A DNA stretch of 64,000 nucleotides from Flagellimonas meridianipacifica (GTDB lineage Bacteria; Bacteroidota; Bacteroidia; Flavobacteriales; Flavobacteriaceae): NCBI RefSeq assembly GCF_003001695.1, contig NZ_PVYX01000001.1, positions 868,001 through 932,000 on the forward strand, in the 5' to 3' direction. Both the position numbers and the translations under genes were made by a program. The notes under the pieces are model-generated. The model saw only the letters and a list, made by a program, of their open reading frames with translations, did no database searches and had not been told where the DNA came from. Of the stretch, positions 54,031-63,342 are shown one piece after another (positions within the stretch are counted from its first letter, which is position 1; each line of letters opens with the position of its first letter).

Positions 54031-54693
54031 ATGCTATTACAATTAAAAAACATATTCAAATGGGTCAACTCAGGTGGCCAACGTATTTTTTTGCTTAAAG
54101 ATGTCAACCTAGAGGTATCCGAAGGGGAGTTTATTTCCATAATGGGGCCTTCAGGTTCTGGAAAATCCACATTGCTCAACGTAATAGGAATGTTGGATGG
54201 ATTTGATGAAGGAGAGTACCATTTTTTGGACGAATCAGTTCATTCCTTAAAGGAAAAGCATAGATCTAATTTGTATAAGGAGTACATCGGGTTTGTCTTT
54301 CAATCCTATCATCTACTAGACGATTTGACGGTAAAAGAAAATCTGGAAATGCCCTTGTTGTACAAAAAATATGGTTCTTCAGAACGAAAGGCTAAAGTTG
54401 CCGACATGTTGGACCGCTTTAATATTGTAGGAAAAAAAGACCTTTTCCCAGCCCAACTCAGTGGTGGGCAACAACAATTGGTTGGAATTGCAAGAGCCTT
54501 AATTTCAAACCCCAAACTTATTTTGGCCGATGAACCCACAGGAAACCTAAATTCTAAGCAAGGTGAAGAAATCATGGAGCTTTTTAAGAAATTGAACGAC
54601 GAAGGTGTAACCATTATACAAGTGACTCATTCCGAGAAAAATGCCGCTTATGGTTCAAGGATTATCAATCTTTTGGACGGTAGGATGGTTTAG
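54031..54693 (+). CDS. MacB/LolD-type ABC ATPase 2 with altered motifs
   Basis: The 220-residue domain keeps Walker A GPSGSGKST, Walker [10 protein letters not shown] and H-loop QVTHSEKNA. The segment after the LSGG signature reads QQQLVGIARA, with Leu150 in place of the usual arginine. The D-loop reads GNLNS, with Asn174 in place of the usual aspartate. The D-loop aspartate helps couple ATP sites across the dimer, so this ATPase may be slower or work only as one half of a heterodimer with ATPase 1. It closes the permease array and its stop overlaps the convergent amidase gene by 4 bases. Confidence 0.9.
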   Translation: MLLQLKNIFKWVNSGGQRIFLLKDVNLEVSEGEFISIMGPSGSGKSTLLNVIGMLDGFDEGEYHFLDESVHSLKEKHRSNLYKEYIGFVFQSYHLLDDLTVKENLEMPLLYKKYGSSERKAKVADMLDRFNIVGKKDLFPAQLSGGQQQLVGIARALISNPKLILADEPTGNLNSKQGEEIMELFKKLNDEGVTIIQVTHSEKNAAYGSRIINLLDGRMV

Positions 54694-56360
54694 TCATATC
54701 CTTCTGGGTGTAATTCATCATAATCCGTGACTTCTTGAAAGTGTTTGGCCAACAACAGTATTTTTCCTTCATCATACAGGTTCCCGACCAAGGTTAGACT
54801 GGTAGGGAGTTTTTCATCATCCAAACCTGTAGGTATGGCTATTACGGGATGCCCTGTTAAGTTGGTAATAACCAATTGTTTATTTCCGAACGAAGGGGAT
54901 ATCAATACGTCATAATCCTTCATGATTTGGTGCATCTTTTCGATAAGGATCTGCCTATGCCGATTGGCCTGTAAATATTCTACGGCGGGAATAAAACGGG
55001 ATTGTCGCAACGAATTTGCACGAGACCTCTTGTGTTGTTCCACCATGATATCGACTTCTCCAGACCGTACCAGTTCATCAAAAAATGCCCCTGATTCCGA
55101 TCTTAAGATAATGTCAAATCCATCGTAAGGCACATCCGTGGGTAAATGAACCGGCATCGGTTCAATCCCCATCTTTTTGAATGTAGTCAATGCCTTTAAT
55201 AAATTGGCCTTGCCCTTAGTAGTATCCTTTTCAATATCATCTTTCAAATAGGCCACTTTAAGGGTTTTAACGTCCATCTTCGGGTTAAAGGAAAAAGGAA
55301 TTGAGGTTGTTGTTTTATCCTTTTCATCCTTTCCTTGAATGATACTAAATACAATGGCACAGTCTTCAGCGTTTCTGCACATAGGACCCACCTTGTCCAT
55401 AGACCACGATAAGCTCATTACGCCATGTCTACTTACCTGACCATACGTAGGTCTTAAGCCTGTAATTCCATTTTTTGAGCTAGGCGAAGTGATTGAGCCC
55501 AAAGTTTCCGTACCCAAGGCAAAAGGCACTAAACCAGCTGACGTGGCACTACCAGAACCAGCTGAAGAACCACCAGCCCCTTTCGAAGTATCCCAGGGAT
55601 TCCTGGTTTTCCCCCCGAACCAGACATCGCCACGAGCAAGAGCTCCAGAAACCAATTTGGCCACCAAAATTCCACCAGCTTCATCCAAATGTTTCACTAC
55701 GGTAGCGGTTTCTTCAATACGCTGGGTTTTATAGGGTTCAGAACCCCATGTAGTGGGATACCCTTCAACAGCCATCAAATCCTTGACACCATAGGGAATA
55801 CCATGTAGAATTCCGCGATAATGACCTTCGGCAAGTTCGTTATCCAGTTGCCTTGCTCTGTCCAATGCCAAGTCTTCTGTCAAAGTAATGGTACATTCTA
55901 GTTTGGGACTGTATTTTTTCAACCTATCCAAATAGAATTGGGTAAGCCCCAAACAGGTTATTTTCTTGTTTTTTATCAACGAAGCTAGCTTTGGAATGGC
56001 GAAGAATGCCAGTTCACTCATGTTTTCAGGCATCTGAACGGTATCAGTCACCGTCCATGTCAAAATCGTGTCTTTAGAGGAGGGAATCTGGAAACCTCTG
56101 GGTATGGGGTCAAATAAAATGGCAGGAAAAACCTCATCTGCTACGGGATACTTACGCAAAGAATCATATCCTTTTTTGTTCCTCTGTAAGTACTCTTGAA
56201 GGGTGTCTATCTTTTGTTTCGAAAATTCAATCCCAATTAATTCCTGAGATTTTTTTATACTTTTCTTTGTGACTGTTCCTTTTTGCGTTCCGCACGCTAT
56301 TAATAAAAGTGTCATCAAATAAACGGCAAGCTTAAAATTGGATGCTTTTAAGAAGCTCAT
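54690..56360 (-). CDS. Amidase-signature family hydrolase, lipoprotein
   Basis: The 556-residue protein starts with a lipoprotein signal (SNFKLAVYLMTLLLIACG, lipobox cysteine near residue 23) and an extension of about 100 residues before the amidase domain. The catalytic lysine is in GIPYGVKDLMAVEG. The glycine/serine-rich signature GAGGSSAGSGSATSAG holds the cis-serine, and the nucleophile serine lies in LGSITSPSS. The family hydrolyses amide bonds. Envelope location rules out the GatA role in tRNA amidation. The substrate is unknown. Confidence 0.88.
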   Translation of the reverse strand: MSFLKASNFKLAVYLMTLLLIACGTQKGTVTKKSIKKSQELIGIEFSKQKIDTLQEYLQRNKKGYDSLRKYPVADEVFPAILFDPIPRGFQIPSSKDTILTWTVTDTVQMPENMSELAFFAIPKLASLIKNKKITCLGLTQFYLDRLKKYSPKLECTITLTEDLALDRARQLDNELAEGHYRGILHGIPYGVKDLMAVEGYPTTWGSEPYKTQRIEETATVVKHLDEAGGILVAKLVSGALARGDVWFGGKTRNPWDTSKGAGGSSAGSGSATSAGLVPFALGTETLGSITSPSSKNGITGLRPTYGQVSRHGVMSLSWSMDKVGPMCRNAEDCAIVFSIIQGKDEKDKTTTSIPFSFNPKMDVKTLKVAYLKDDIEKDTTKGKANLLKALTTFKKMGIEPMPVHLPTDVPYDGFDIILRSESGAFFDELVRSGEVDIMVEQHKRSRANSLRQSRFIPAVEYLQANRHRQILIEKMHQIMKDYDVLISPSFGNKQLVITNLTGHPVIAIPTGLDDEKLPTSLTLVGNLYDEGKILLLAKHFQEVTDYDELHPEGYD

Positions 56361-56519
56361 ATGTAACGTTTGTCTAGTGTTATCCTATCGATTGATTTTA
56401 TTCTAGGATGGAAACAGCAACCACGCTTCATCAATCAAACAATGTGAAGATAAGAATATCAAAATTGCTTAGGGGGTGGAGGCAATTGCATTATGCTATT
56501 AAAAAGGTCGCTTTTTTCG

Positions 56520-57635
56520 CTATATCATTCCCGCCAAATCCTTTCCCACAAGGCTACCTAGGGCGACTCCCATTCCACCTAGTCGAACACCACAGAATAC
56601 ATTGGTTGACACTTGTTCAATGATTGGGGTTTTCTGATTGCCCACACCCATTATACCACTCCATCTTTGAGCTATCTCAAATGGTTGTTTGGGAAGAATT
56701 ACTTCTTTCAACAGGTTTTCAAGAGCACTTTGGATTGATTCAGTTTCTCCCATTCGGGTGGTTTCCTCTCCTTTAAAATCCAAATTTCTACCTCCTCCGA
56801 GCAAAATCCTATTATCCACGTTCCTGAAATAATAGTATCCCTCTTCCAAATGAAATGTACCTTTTATCTTCAAGTTTGGAATGGGTTCAGTAATCAACAC
56901 TTGTGCCCTGGCCGGTTTCACCTGTTGTTTGTTCAACAGTTTTGAAGCAAAACCGTTTGTGGCCACAAATACCTTCTTGGTTACAAAATCAAAATCACTT
57001 GATAACACTGAAACGCTAGTTTGGAGCTCCTCAAGTTTTTCCACCTCAATGCCATTGAGCACCAAAACTCCCTTGGAAGTGCATAGTTTCAAAAGGTTTA
57101 TCATCATCTTTCCGGTATCAATCTGACCTTCTTGGGTATGGGTAATGTACCACTCTTTTACGTTTTCAAAAACAAACACATTCTCGGTCTGATCAAATAC
57201 GTTTACCTTAAAAATAGGTTTAAGCAAATCATTGGCATAGTCCAACTTTTCAATGCATTGTTCGTACAACTCGTTATCCTTCTTCAAAAAAACCTCATGG
57301 CCCCCATTTTGTTGATACGCCAAATTCTTATCCCCTAAAATCCGTCGTAGCAACTGAATGCCTTCATATCGGTCTTGTACCAATTTCTGTACTTCTTGCT
57401 CGGAGTGTTGCTTTACATCCGATAAGATCTCCGAGATACTTCCGAAGCAGGCAAATCCAGCGTTTTTAGTACTTGCGCCTTGTGGTAAGAGGCCCCTCTC
57501 CAAAACTAAAACTTTGCTTTTGGGATGCTTCTCTTTCAAAAAAAGTGCGCAGCAAAGGCCAACAATTCCGCTGCCCACAATCGTGAAGTCCACATCTTGT
57601 AACCAAGTTTTGTATTCCCAATAACTAAGCTTCAT
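56520..57635 (-). CDS. FAD-dependent oxidoreductase (DAO family)
   Basis: The 371-residue protein has the FAD-binding motif VDFTIVGSGIVGLCCALFL (residues about 15-33) and LVLERGLLPQGASTKNAGFACFG. The C-terminal part has RWSGIMGVGNQKTPIIEQV and RLGGMGVALGSLVGKDLA, typical of the D-amino-acid/glycine oxidase fold. The electron acceptor and substrate are not evident. Terminator sequence separates it from accC on the upstream side. The 159-base gap to the amidase gene downstream holds no convincing feature. Confidence 0.87.
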   Translation of the reverse strand: MKLSYWEYKTWLQDVDFTIVGSGIVGLCCALFLKEKHPKSKVLVLERGLLPQGASTKNAGFACFGSISEILSDVKQHSEQEVQKLVQDRYEGIQLLRRILGDKNLAYQQNGGHEVFLKKDNELYEQCIEKLDYANDLLKPIFKVNVFDQTENVFVFENVKEWYITHTQEGQIDTGKMMINLLKLCTSKGVLVLNGIEVEKLEELQTSVSVLSSDFDFVTKKVFVATNGFASKLLNKQQVKPARAQVLITEPIPNLKIKGTFHLEEGYYYFRNVDNRILLGGGRNLDFKGEETTRMGETESIQSALENLLKEVILPKQPFEIAQRWSGIMGVGNQKTPIIEQVSTNVFCGVRLGGMGVALGSLVGKDLAGMI

Positions 57636-57646
57636 AGTACAAAAAA

Positions 57647-57662
57647 CCCCGATAAATCGGGG
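57647..57662 (-). terminator. Terminator after accC
   Basis: On the minus strand CCCCGA pairs with TCGGGG around a 4-base loop and six T residues follow. It lies 8 bases after the accC stop and just before the oxidoreductase start. Confidence 0.8.
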
Positions 57663-57669
57663 TCTTTAT

Positions 57670-59022
57670 TTAGTAATCATATTTTTCATCCATTTCAAAG
57701 TCCTCCATGAACTTAGTCGTATAATTTCCAGCCAGATAATCTGGATGGTCCATTAATTGACGGTGAAACGGAATGGTTGTTTTTACGCCCTCAATCACAA
57801 ACTCATCCAAGGCCCGTCTCATCTTATTGATGGCTTCTTCACGCGTTTGTGCTGTGGTTATCAATTTGGCAACCATAGAATCATAATTTGGTGGAATAAT
57901 GTACCCGCCGTACACATGGGTGTCCAGACGAACCCCATGTCCTCCGGGCATGTGCAAGGTTGTTATCTTTCCTGGAGAAGGCCTAAAATTGTTATAGGGA
58001 TCCTCCGCATTGATACGTACTTCAATGGAATGAAGTTTTGGAACGTAATTTTTTCCGGAAATAGGAACACCTCCGGCAACCAAAATCTGCTCCCGAATCA
58101 AGTCATAATCTATAACTTGCTCCGTAATTGGGTGTTCAACTTGAATACGCGTATTCATCTCCATGAAGTAGAAATTTCGGTGTTTATCTACCAAAAATTC
58201 CACCGTACCCGCTCCCTCATACTTGATATATTCGGCTGCTTTTACAGCTGCCGCTCCCATCTCCTCACGTAGCTTGTCTGTCATAAATGGAGAAGGGGTT
58301 TCCTCGGTCAGTTTCTGGTGTCTCCGTTGCACCGAGCAATCCCTTTCAGAAAGGTGACATGCTTTGCCGTATTGATCTCCTACAATTTGGATTTCAATAT
58401 GTCTCGGTTCCTCAATCAGTTTCTCCATATACATTCCACCATTACCAAAAGCGGCAGTGGCTTCTTGGACCGCACTTTCAAAATTGCTTTCCAATTCATC
58501 CTCACTCCAAATGGCACGCATCCCTTTTCCTCCACCCCCGGCTGTAGCTTTGATCATTACGGGATAGCCCATTTTTTTGGCAACTTTCTTGGCATCCTCT
58601 GCATCTTTCAGCAGTCCATCCGAACCAGGAATGGTGGGCACACCTGCTTTCTTCATGGTTTCCTTGGCTGTTGCCTTATCTCCCATTTTATCTATTTGTT
58701 CCCCAGAAGCACCAATGAACTTTATTTCATGTTCCGCACAAATTTTGGAAAACTTGGAGTTTTCAGAGAGAAAACCATATCCAGGGTGAATTGCATCGGC
58801 ATTTGTAATTTCGGCCGCAGCAATAATGTTTGGTATTTTTAAGTAGGATTCACTACTTGGTGCAGGGCCAATACAAACTGCCTCATCTGCAAAGCGCACA
58901 TGTAAACTTTCTTCATCTGCTTTCGAGTAGACGGCAACGGTTTTTATTCCCATTTCTTTACAGGTCCGTATTACCCGAAGGGCGATTTCACCCCTATTCG
59001 CTATCAATATTTTCTTAAACAT
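57670..59022 (-). CDS. accC: Acetyl-CoA carboxylase biotin carboxylase subunit
   Basis: The ATG at 59022 gives [25 protein letters not shown], the standard start; six upstream codons are open but not family-like. The ATP-grasp domain includes [17 protein letters not shown] (glycine-rich loop, about residue 155), [17 protein letters not shown], and [17 protein letters not shown] with metal and catalytic residues. The biotin carboxylase C-terminus follows. It carboxylates the biotin carried by AccB, the first step of malonyl-CoA synthesis. The accB-accC order is conserved and the two are 79 bases apart. Confidence 0.95.
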   Translation of the reverse strand: MFKKILIANRGEIALRVIRTCKEMGIKTVAVYSKADEESLHVRFADEAVCIGPAPSSESYLKIPNIIAAAEITNADAIHPGYGFLSENSKFSKICAEHEIKFIGASGEQIDKMGDKATAKETMKKAGVPTIPGSDGLLKDAEDAKKVAKKMGYPVMIKATAGGGGKGMRAIWSEDELESNFESAVQEATAAFGNGGMYMEKLIEEPRHIEIQIVGDQYGKACHLSERDCSVQRRHQKLTEETPSPFMTDKLREEMGAAAVKAAEYIKYEGAGTVEFLVDKHRNFYFMEMNTRIQVEHPITEQVIDYDLIREQILVAGGVPISGKNYVPKLHSIEVRINAEDPYNNFRPSPGKITTLHMPGGHGVRLDTHVYGGYIIPPNYDSMVAKLITTAQTREEAINKMRRALDEFVIEGVKTTIPFHRQLMDHPDYLAGNYTTKFMEDFEMDEKYDY

Positions 59023-59101
59023 AATACCTAAAGATTTCAAGCCTCAAAATCCGATTTTCAATGTATGGTCTGGAAAAACGGAGCTTGGGTATTGTGATTA
59101 T

Positions 59102-59599
59102 TTATGAAGGGTCTACCAGGAACAACGGTTGGTCAAATTCCACCGGGGAAGAATCATCCACCAATACTTTGACCACTTTTCCGGAAACTTCAGATTCTAT
59201 ATCATTGAAGAGCTTCATGGCTTCGATTACACAAAGCACATCACCTTCACTTATGGTGCTGCCTACCTCAACAAATGGTGGTTTGTCTGGAGAAGGCTTT
59301 CTATAGAATGTTCCTATGATTGGTGATTTAATCGTAATGTACTTCGAATCGTCTGCATCAGCAGCAGGCTCAGCAGCTGGAGTTGGTGCAGAGGCTTCTT
59401 GAGGTGCAGCGACAGGTGGTGCAGCAGGAACTGCAGGCGCCTGGGCCATAGGTATTTGCTGTACAATAGTGGTTTCCGGGGCGCTTGTACTGGAGCCTGT
59501 TCGAATGGTAATCTTTACATCCTCCATTTCCAGTTTTACCTCACTGGCGCCTGATTTGGCTACAAACTTGATTAAACTTTGAATTTCCTTAATGTCCAT
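59102..59599 (-). CDS. accB: Biotin carboxyl carrier protein of acetyl-CoA carboxylase
   Basis: The 165-residue protein has an N-terminal helical part (IKEIQSLIKFVAKSG), an alanine/proline-rich flexible linker (about 45-85) and the biotinyl domain with CVIEAMKLFNDIE, whose lysine (about 128) receives biotin. It shuttles carboxyl groups from AccC to the carboxyltransferase, which is encoded elsewhere. It lies 24 bases after fabH on the same strand. Confidence 0.95.
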   Translation of the reverse strand: MDIKEIQSLIKFVAKSGASEVKLEMEDVKITIRTGSSTSAPETTIVQQIPMAQAPAVPAAPPVAAPQEASAPTPAAEPAADADDSKYITIKSPIIGTFYRKPSPDKPPFVEVGSTISEGDVLCVIEAMKLFNDIESEVSGKVVKVLVDDSSPVEFDQPLFLVDPS

Positions 59600-59623
59600 G
59601 GAATATGATTTAGTTAGTCAGTT

Positions 59624-60619
59624 TTATGAATTATAGGCCCATTTCAAGTAAATGGCACCCCAAGTAAATCCTCCGCCAAATGCGGCAAAAACAAGGTTAT
59701 CTCCCTTTTTCAGTTGCTTTTCATAATCGTGCAATAGTAAGGGAAGGGTTGCCGATGTGGTGTTGCCATACTTGTGTATGTTGATCATAACCTTCTCCTC
59801 ATCCAGTCCCATTCTATTTGCCGTAGCGTTGATAATTCTTTTATTGGCCTGATGTGGTACGAGCCAATGTACATCTTCATGTGTCAACCCGTTCCTATCC
59901 ATTATCAGCTTAGAAACATCTGCCATATTGGAAACAGCAAATTTGAACACTGACTTTCCATCTTGCTGTACAAAATGCTGTTTGTTCTTCACGGTTTCTT
60001 CCGAAGGAGGAAGTATGGAGCCTCCCGCTTCAATTTTTAAAAACTCCCTGCCAATCCCATCAGACCTTAGGTGCTCATCTTGGAGACCTAGACCTTCCTC
60101 ATTTGGTTCGAATAGCACCGCCCCAGCTCCGTCTCCAAAAATGATGCACGTTGTCCTATCAGTATAGTCAATAATGGAAGACATCTTGTCCGCCCCAATT
60201 AGTAATATTTTTTTATAACGCCCAGATTCTATGTAACTGGCCGCTGTCGACATTCCATAAAGAAAACTCGAACACGCTGCCTGCAGGTCGTAAGCAAATG
60301 CATTTTTGGCCCCAATTTCGGAAGCAACATATGCAGCAGTTGCTGCAACGGGCATGTCGGGTGTAGCCGTCGCCACTAAAATGAAATCGATTTCTTCCGG
60401 TTTGGTTCCACTTTTCTGCATCAAGTCCTCTGCGGCTTTAATGGCCATAAACGAGGTTCCTGCATTTTCCTCTTTAAGGATTCGTCGTTCCTTAATTCCC
60501 GTTCTGGTAGTAATCCATTCGTCGTTGGTGTCTACCATGGTTTCCAGCACTTTGTTTGATAAAACAAACTCTGGAACGTAAGCTCCTACAGCGGTAATAG
60601 CTGCTGTTCTTTTTTTCAT
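59624..60619 (-). CDS. fabH: 3-oxoacyl-ACP synthase III
   Basis: The ATG at 60619 gives MKKRTAAITAVGAYVPEFVLSN; an upstream start would add 7 residues and is less likely. The triad is visible: cysteine in DLQAACSSFLYG, histidine in WLVPHQANKRI and asparagine in HKYGNTTSAT. It condenses acetyl- or branched acyl-CoA with malonyl-ACP to start fatty-acid synthesis, which in this phylum often uses branched primers. It follows rpmF across a terminator but keeps the classic gene order. Confidence 0.95.
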   Translation of the reverse strand: MKKRTAAITAVGAYVPEFVLSNKVLETMVDTNDEWITTRTGIKERRILKEENAGTSFMAIKAAEDLMQKSGTKPEEIDFILVATATPDMPVAATAAYVASEIGAKNAFAYDLQAACSSFLYGMSTAASYIESGRYKKILLIGADKMSSIIDYTDRTTCIIFGDGAGAVLFEPNEEGLGLQDEHLRSDGIGREFLKIEAGGSILPPSEETVKNKQHFVQQDGKSVFKFAVSNMADVSKLIMDRNGLTHEDVHWLVPHQANKRIINATANRMGLDEEKVMINIHKYGNTTSATLPLLLHDYEKQLKKGDNLVFAAFGGGFTWGAIYLKWAYNS

Positions 60620-60738
60620 ATTAGCGCCTTTCTCTGTCAAAAAGGTTGAAATTTGACCAAAAAGTGGTGAAAATTAGTCAATTTTAATGAATTTCAGCCG
60701 AAAATTGGTTGGTTTTTAAATTTCAGCTCCAAACAAAA

Positions 60739-60763
60739 AACTCCCGTTGAAACAACGAGAGTT
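60739..60763 (-). terminator. Terminator after rpmF
   Basis: AACTCTCGTTG and CAACGGGAGTT form an 11-bp stem on the minus strand, with one wobble pair and a 3-base loop, followed by TTTTTGTTT. It lies 25 bases after the rpmF stop. Confidence 0.8.
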
Positions 60764-60787
60764 TGTTTGATATTTTCTTTGTATCGC

Positions 60788-60988
60788 TTATGCGGCAGTT
60801 TCTTCTTCGGTTTTGTCAATCAAAACCTGACCTCTATAATACAATTTACCTTCGTGCCAATGCGCTCTATGGTATAAGTGCATTTCTCCAGTTGTAGGAT
60901 CTTTGGCAATAGTAGGCATGGAAGCCTTGTAATGGGTTCTTCTTTTATCCCTTCTGGTTTTGGATGTTTTTCTTTTAGGATGTGCCAT
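60788..60988 (-). CDS. rpmF: 50S ribosomal protein L32
   Basis: The 66-residue protein matches L32: [22 protein letters not shown] and the C-terminal [20 protein letters not shown]. It is the form without zinc-binding cysteines. It forms part of the large ribosomal subunit near the peptidyl-transferase exit. It follows the YceD-family gene by 6 bases, a conserved pair. Confidence 0.95.
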   Translation of the reverse strand: MAHPKRKTSKTRRDKRRTHYKASMPTIAKDPTTGEMHLYHRAHWHEGKLYYRGQVLIDKTEEETAA

Positions 60989-60994
60989 TGTTAC

Positions 60995-61528
60995 CTATTT
61001 GTCCGTTAATAATTTTTTTAAATCGTCCCAACGGGGATCGGTATTTTCTGATGATTCTTTTTTTTCTTTTGGTTGTAATTCTTCCAGCTTGTCCAAAATT
61101 TCGGATTTGAGACTACCGTCTGCTACTCCAGGATGTACTCGCTTCTGTGGAACGGCCAAAACCAACATCTCATACACATATTGTGCGATGTTGAACTGAT
61201 GTTCCCCATGTGGAAGAATCAATATTTCGTCATTTTCATCATCATAGATTTCTCCGAATTTAATGACTAAATTCAGGTCTGATGAGATAGGTAAATCAAA
61301 TGCTTCACCCGTAACATCACAATCTACGTTGACATTTCCTTCCGAACCCAGTTCCAATTCCATCATATTGTTCATTTTGTTCAATATGGCGGTGGCTTTT
61401 ATACTGACCCCGTTAAATTCTTGATAACCAAAAGATTCAAAGAACGTATTATCTATTTCGTACTCAAACTTGTGTTTTCCTAACTTCAATCCCGAAAAAG
61501 GAATAAAAAACTCCTTTTGTTCCATCAT
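60995..61528 (-). CDS. YceD / DUF177 family protein
   Basis: The 177-residue protein has the DUF177 core: VNVDCDVTGEAFDLPISSDLNLVIKFGEI near residues 65-93 and the VYEMLVLAVPQKRVHPG segment near residue 118. Only the first cysteine of the family's CxRC motif is kept, as VDCDV. YceD-type proteins are linked to ribosome assembly and are nearly always next to rpmF, as here. M2 is an equally good start. The 107 bases upstream hold no clear signal. Confidence 0.88.
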   Translation of the reverse strand: MMEQKEFFIPFSGLKLGKHKFEYEIDNTFFESFGYQEFNGVSIKATAILNKMNNMMELELGSEGNVNVDCDVTGEAFDLPISSDLNLVIKFGEIYDDENDEILILPHGEHQFNIAQYVYEMLVLAVPQKRVHPGVADGSLKSEILDKLEELQPKEKKESSENTDPRWDDLKKLLTDK

Positions 61529-61635
61529 TTTTACACTTATGCTTTGTGCACTGCCCTTTAAGGCGGGTGCAAAGATACTATTTATTTGAAAACCTGCAAT
61601 CTGAGCGAAAAATAAAACTACTGTTTATGTGAATT

Positions 61636-62688
61636 TTAGCTTGCTCTCTTGATTTTTTGCTTTTGCAATGGGTTTTTTATCAACTCCTTATACTCACTTC
61701 GTTTTTTATAAATCTGAATCCCCGTGAAAACCGCTTCCTTAAATGAACTAGGGTCCGCTTGTCCTTTTCCAGCAATTTCAAAAGCCGTTCCATGGTCTGG
61801 GGAAGTGCGCACTTTGCTTAAACCAGCAGTGTAGTTGACCCCTTTTCCAAATGACAATGTCTTAAAGGGTATCAATCCCTGATCATGATATGCCGCTATT
61901 ATGGCATCAAATTTCTCATGGCTATTAGACCCAAAAAAACTGTCCGCAGAATACGGTCCATAAACCAATGTCCCTTGGTCAAATAATTCTCGAATAATTG
62001 GTTTCAATATTTTCTCATCCTCTTCTCCAATAGTTCCGTTATCTCCACTATGTGGATTAATTCCCAGCAATGCAACTTTTGGTCGACGGATTCCAAAATC
62101 CATCTTCAAGGATTCGGTAATAGTACTTACTTTTTCCTTTATAAGTTTAGGTGTTATTGCTTGTGCCACATCCTTTACGGCAATATGATCAGTAAGCAAG
62201 CCCACTTTTAACTCGTCCGTAACCATGAACATAAGGCTCTGCCCTTCCAATTCTTGCCCCAAATAATCTGTATGGCCTGGAAACTTGAAATTTTCAGATT
62301 GAATATTGTTTTTGTTTATGGGAGCGGTGACAAGCACATCAATTTTGTCCGCTTTTAGCGCTTTAACCGCTGCCTCAAAAGATCGTATTGCAAAAGCACC
62401 TGCTTCCTCTGTCAATTTCCCAAATTCGATTTTGGGGCTTTCCTTCCAAACATTCACAACGTTGATTTTTCCATCAACCGCATGCGAAGCATCTTTTATC
62501 CCATTAAAATTGATGTTTATGTGTAGAGCTGACTTTTGTCCAGAAATCATTTTGTTGGAAGCGAAAAAAATCGGCGTGCAGAAGTCCAACATCCTCGAAT
62601 CTTCAAAGGTCTTCAATGCAACTTCACAGCCAATTCCATTATAATCTCCTATCGAGATTCCCAATTTTATTTTTCCTTTTTCCTTCAT
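61636..62688 (-). CDS. pdxA: 4-hydroxythreonine-4-phosphate dehydrogenase
   Basis: The 350-residue protein matches PdxA: LGISIGDYNGIGCEVALKTF at the N-terminus, FPGHTDYLGQEL near residue 136 with a metal-binding histidine, LGINPHSGDNGTIGEED, AYHDQGLIPFKTLSFGKGVN, and TSPDHGTAFEIAGKG with another metal-binding histidine. It oxidises 4-phosphohydroxy-L-threonine in the pyridoxal phosphate pathway. It is divergent from ribE across a 58-base gap, so both promoters must lie there or overlap the genes. Confidence 0.95.
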   Translation of the reverse strand: MKEKGKIKLGISIGDYNGIGCEVALKTFEDSRMLDFCTPIFFASNKMISGQKSALHININFNGIKDASHAVDGKINVVNVWKESPKIEFGKLTEEAGAFAIRSFEAAVKALKADKIDVLVTAPINKNNIQSENFKFPGHTDYLGQELEGQSLMFMVTDELKVGLLTDHIAVKDVAQAITPKLIKEKVSTITESLKMDFGIRRPKVALLGINPHSGDNGTIGEEDEKILKPIIRELFDQGTLVYGPYSADSFFGSNSHEKFDAIIAAYHDQGLIPFKTLSFGKGVNYTAGLSKVRTSPDHGTAFEIAGKGQADPSSFKEAVFTGIQIYKKRSEYKELIKNPLQKQKIKRAS

Positions 62689-62746
62689 TAAATCATCTTC
62701 AATATGGCTACTTTTACATTACAAAACTACTCATTTAAACTATTTC

Positions 62747-63337
62747 ATGTTTACCGGAATTATAGAGACGTTGGGAAACGTACAGCTTTTGGAAAAAGAG
62801 GGAGGTAATCTACACATCACTGTAAGTTCAGATATAACACATGAACTCAAAATTGATCAGAGTGTTTCCCACAACGGGGTTTGCCTAACTGTGGTTTCCA
62901 TAAATGGAAATCAATACACCGTAACGGCTATTGAAGAAACCCTAAACAAAACCAATTTAGGAGATTTGGCTGTTGGCGATACAGTAAATCTAGAGCGTGC
63001 CATGAAATTGGGAGCTCGTTTGGATGGCCATATTGTTCAGGGACATGTGGACCAGATAGCCACCTGCACACAGATTGAGCAAAAAGATGGTAGCTGGTTC
63101 TTCACCTTCTCATACGATTCATCTTTGAACAATGTTACCATTGAAAAGGGTTCCATTACCGTTGATGGGGTTAGTCTTACCGTTGTGGATTCCAAAAAAG
63201 ATAGGTTTAGCGTAGCTATTATACCATATACTTATGAACATACACGATTTGGAAGTTACAGGAAAGGTGTCACGGTAAATTTGGAATTCGATGTTATTGG
63301 GAAATATGTTACGAGATTGATGGAACTTCGTAATTAG
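62747..63337 (+). CDS. ribE: Riboflavin synthase alpha subunit
   Basis: The 196-residue protein starts MFTGIIETLGNV and contains two similar lumazine-binding domains (1-90 and about 95-185), each with an SVxxNGVCLTV or SITVDGVSLTVV segment. LGARLDGHIVQGHVDQIA lies at the domain join. It dismutates 6,7-dimethyl-8-ribityllumazine to riboflavin. The gap before it is too short for an FMN riboswitch, and I see none. Confidence 0.95.
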   Translation: MFTGIIETLGNVQLLEKEGGNLHITVSSDITHELKIDQSVSHNGVCLTVVSINGNQYTVTAIEETLNKTNLGDLAVGDTVNLERAMKLGARLDGHIVQGHVDQIATCTQIEQKDGSWFFTFSYDSSLNNVTIEKGSITVDGVSLTVVDSKKDRFSVAIIPYTYEHTRFGSYRKGVTVNLEFDVIGKYVTRLMELRN

Positions 63338-63342
63338 TTTCC

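Larger units (their letters stand above)
29680..54060 (+). repeat. Repeated gene-junction sequence between permeases
   Basis: Each boundary repeats the same block: codons for (N/S)P(V/I)KSLR-E, a stop, an A-rich spacer of the TAATCAAATCAAAAAAC type, ATC-ATG, then codons for (M)(F/L)KNYLKIAWRN. Boundaries lie near 29711, 32118, 34529, 36986, 39413, 41867, 44312, 46781, 49221, 51611 and, partially, 54009. Spacers between permeases are 22, 23, 21, 21, 21, 15, 48, 25, 20 and 22 bases. Eight of eleven permease starts end in ATC-ATG; copies 3, 9 and 11 do not. Confidence 0.8.

Noticed and set aside
29680..54060. CRISPR-like repeats
   Set aside because: The repeated junctions are about 2.4 kb apart, are coding at both sides and differ in sequence.
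56408..56623. Short plus-strand frame of 71 residues
   Set aside because: It overlaps the end of the oxidoreductase gene on the other strand, has no family similarity and no promoter-like sequence.
62689..62746. FMN riboswitch before ribE
   Set aside because: The 58-base divergent gap is too short and lacks the conserved RFN element.
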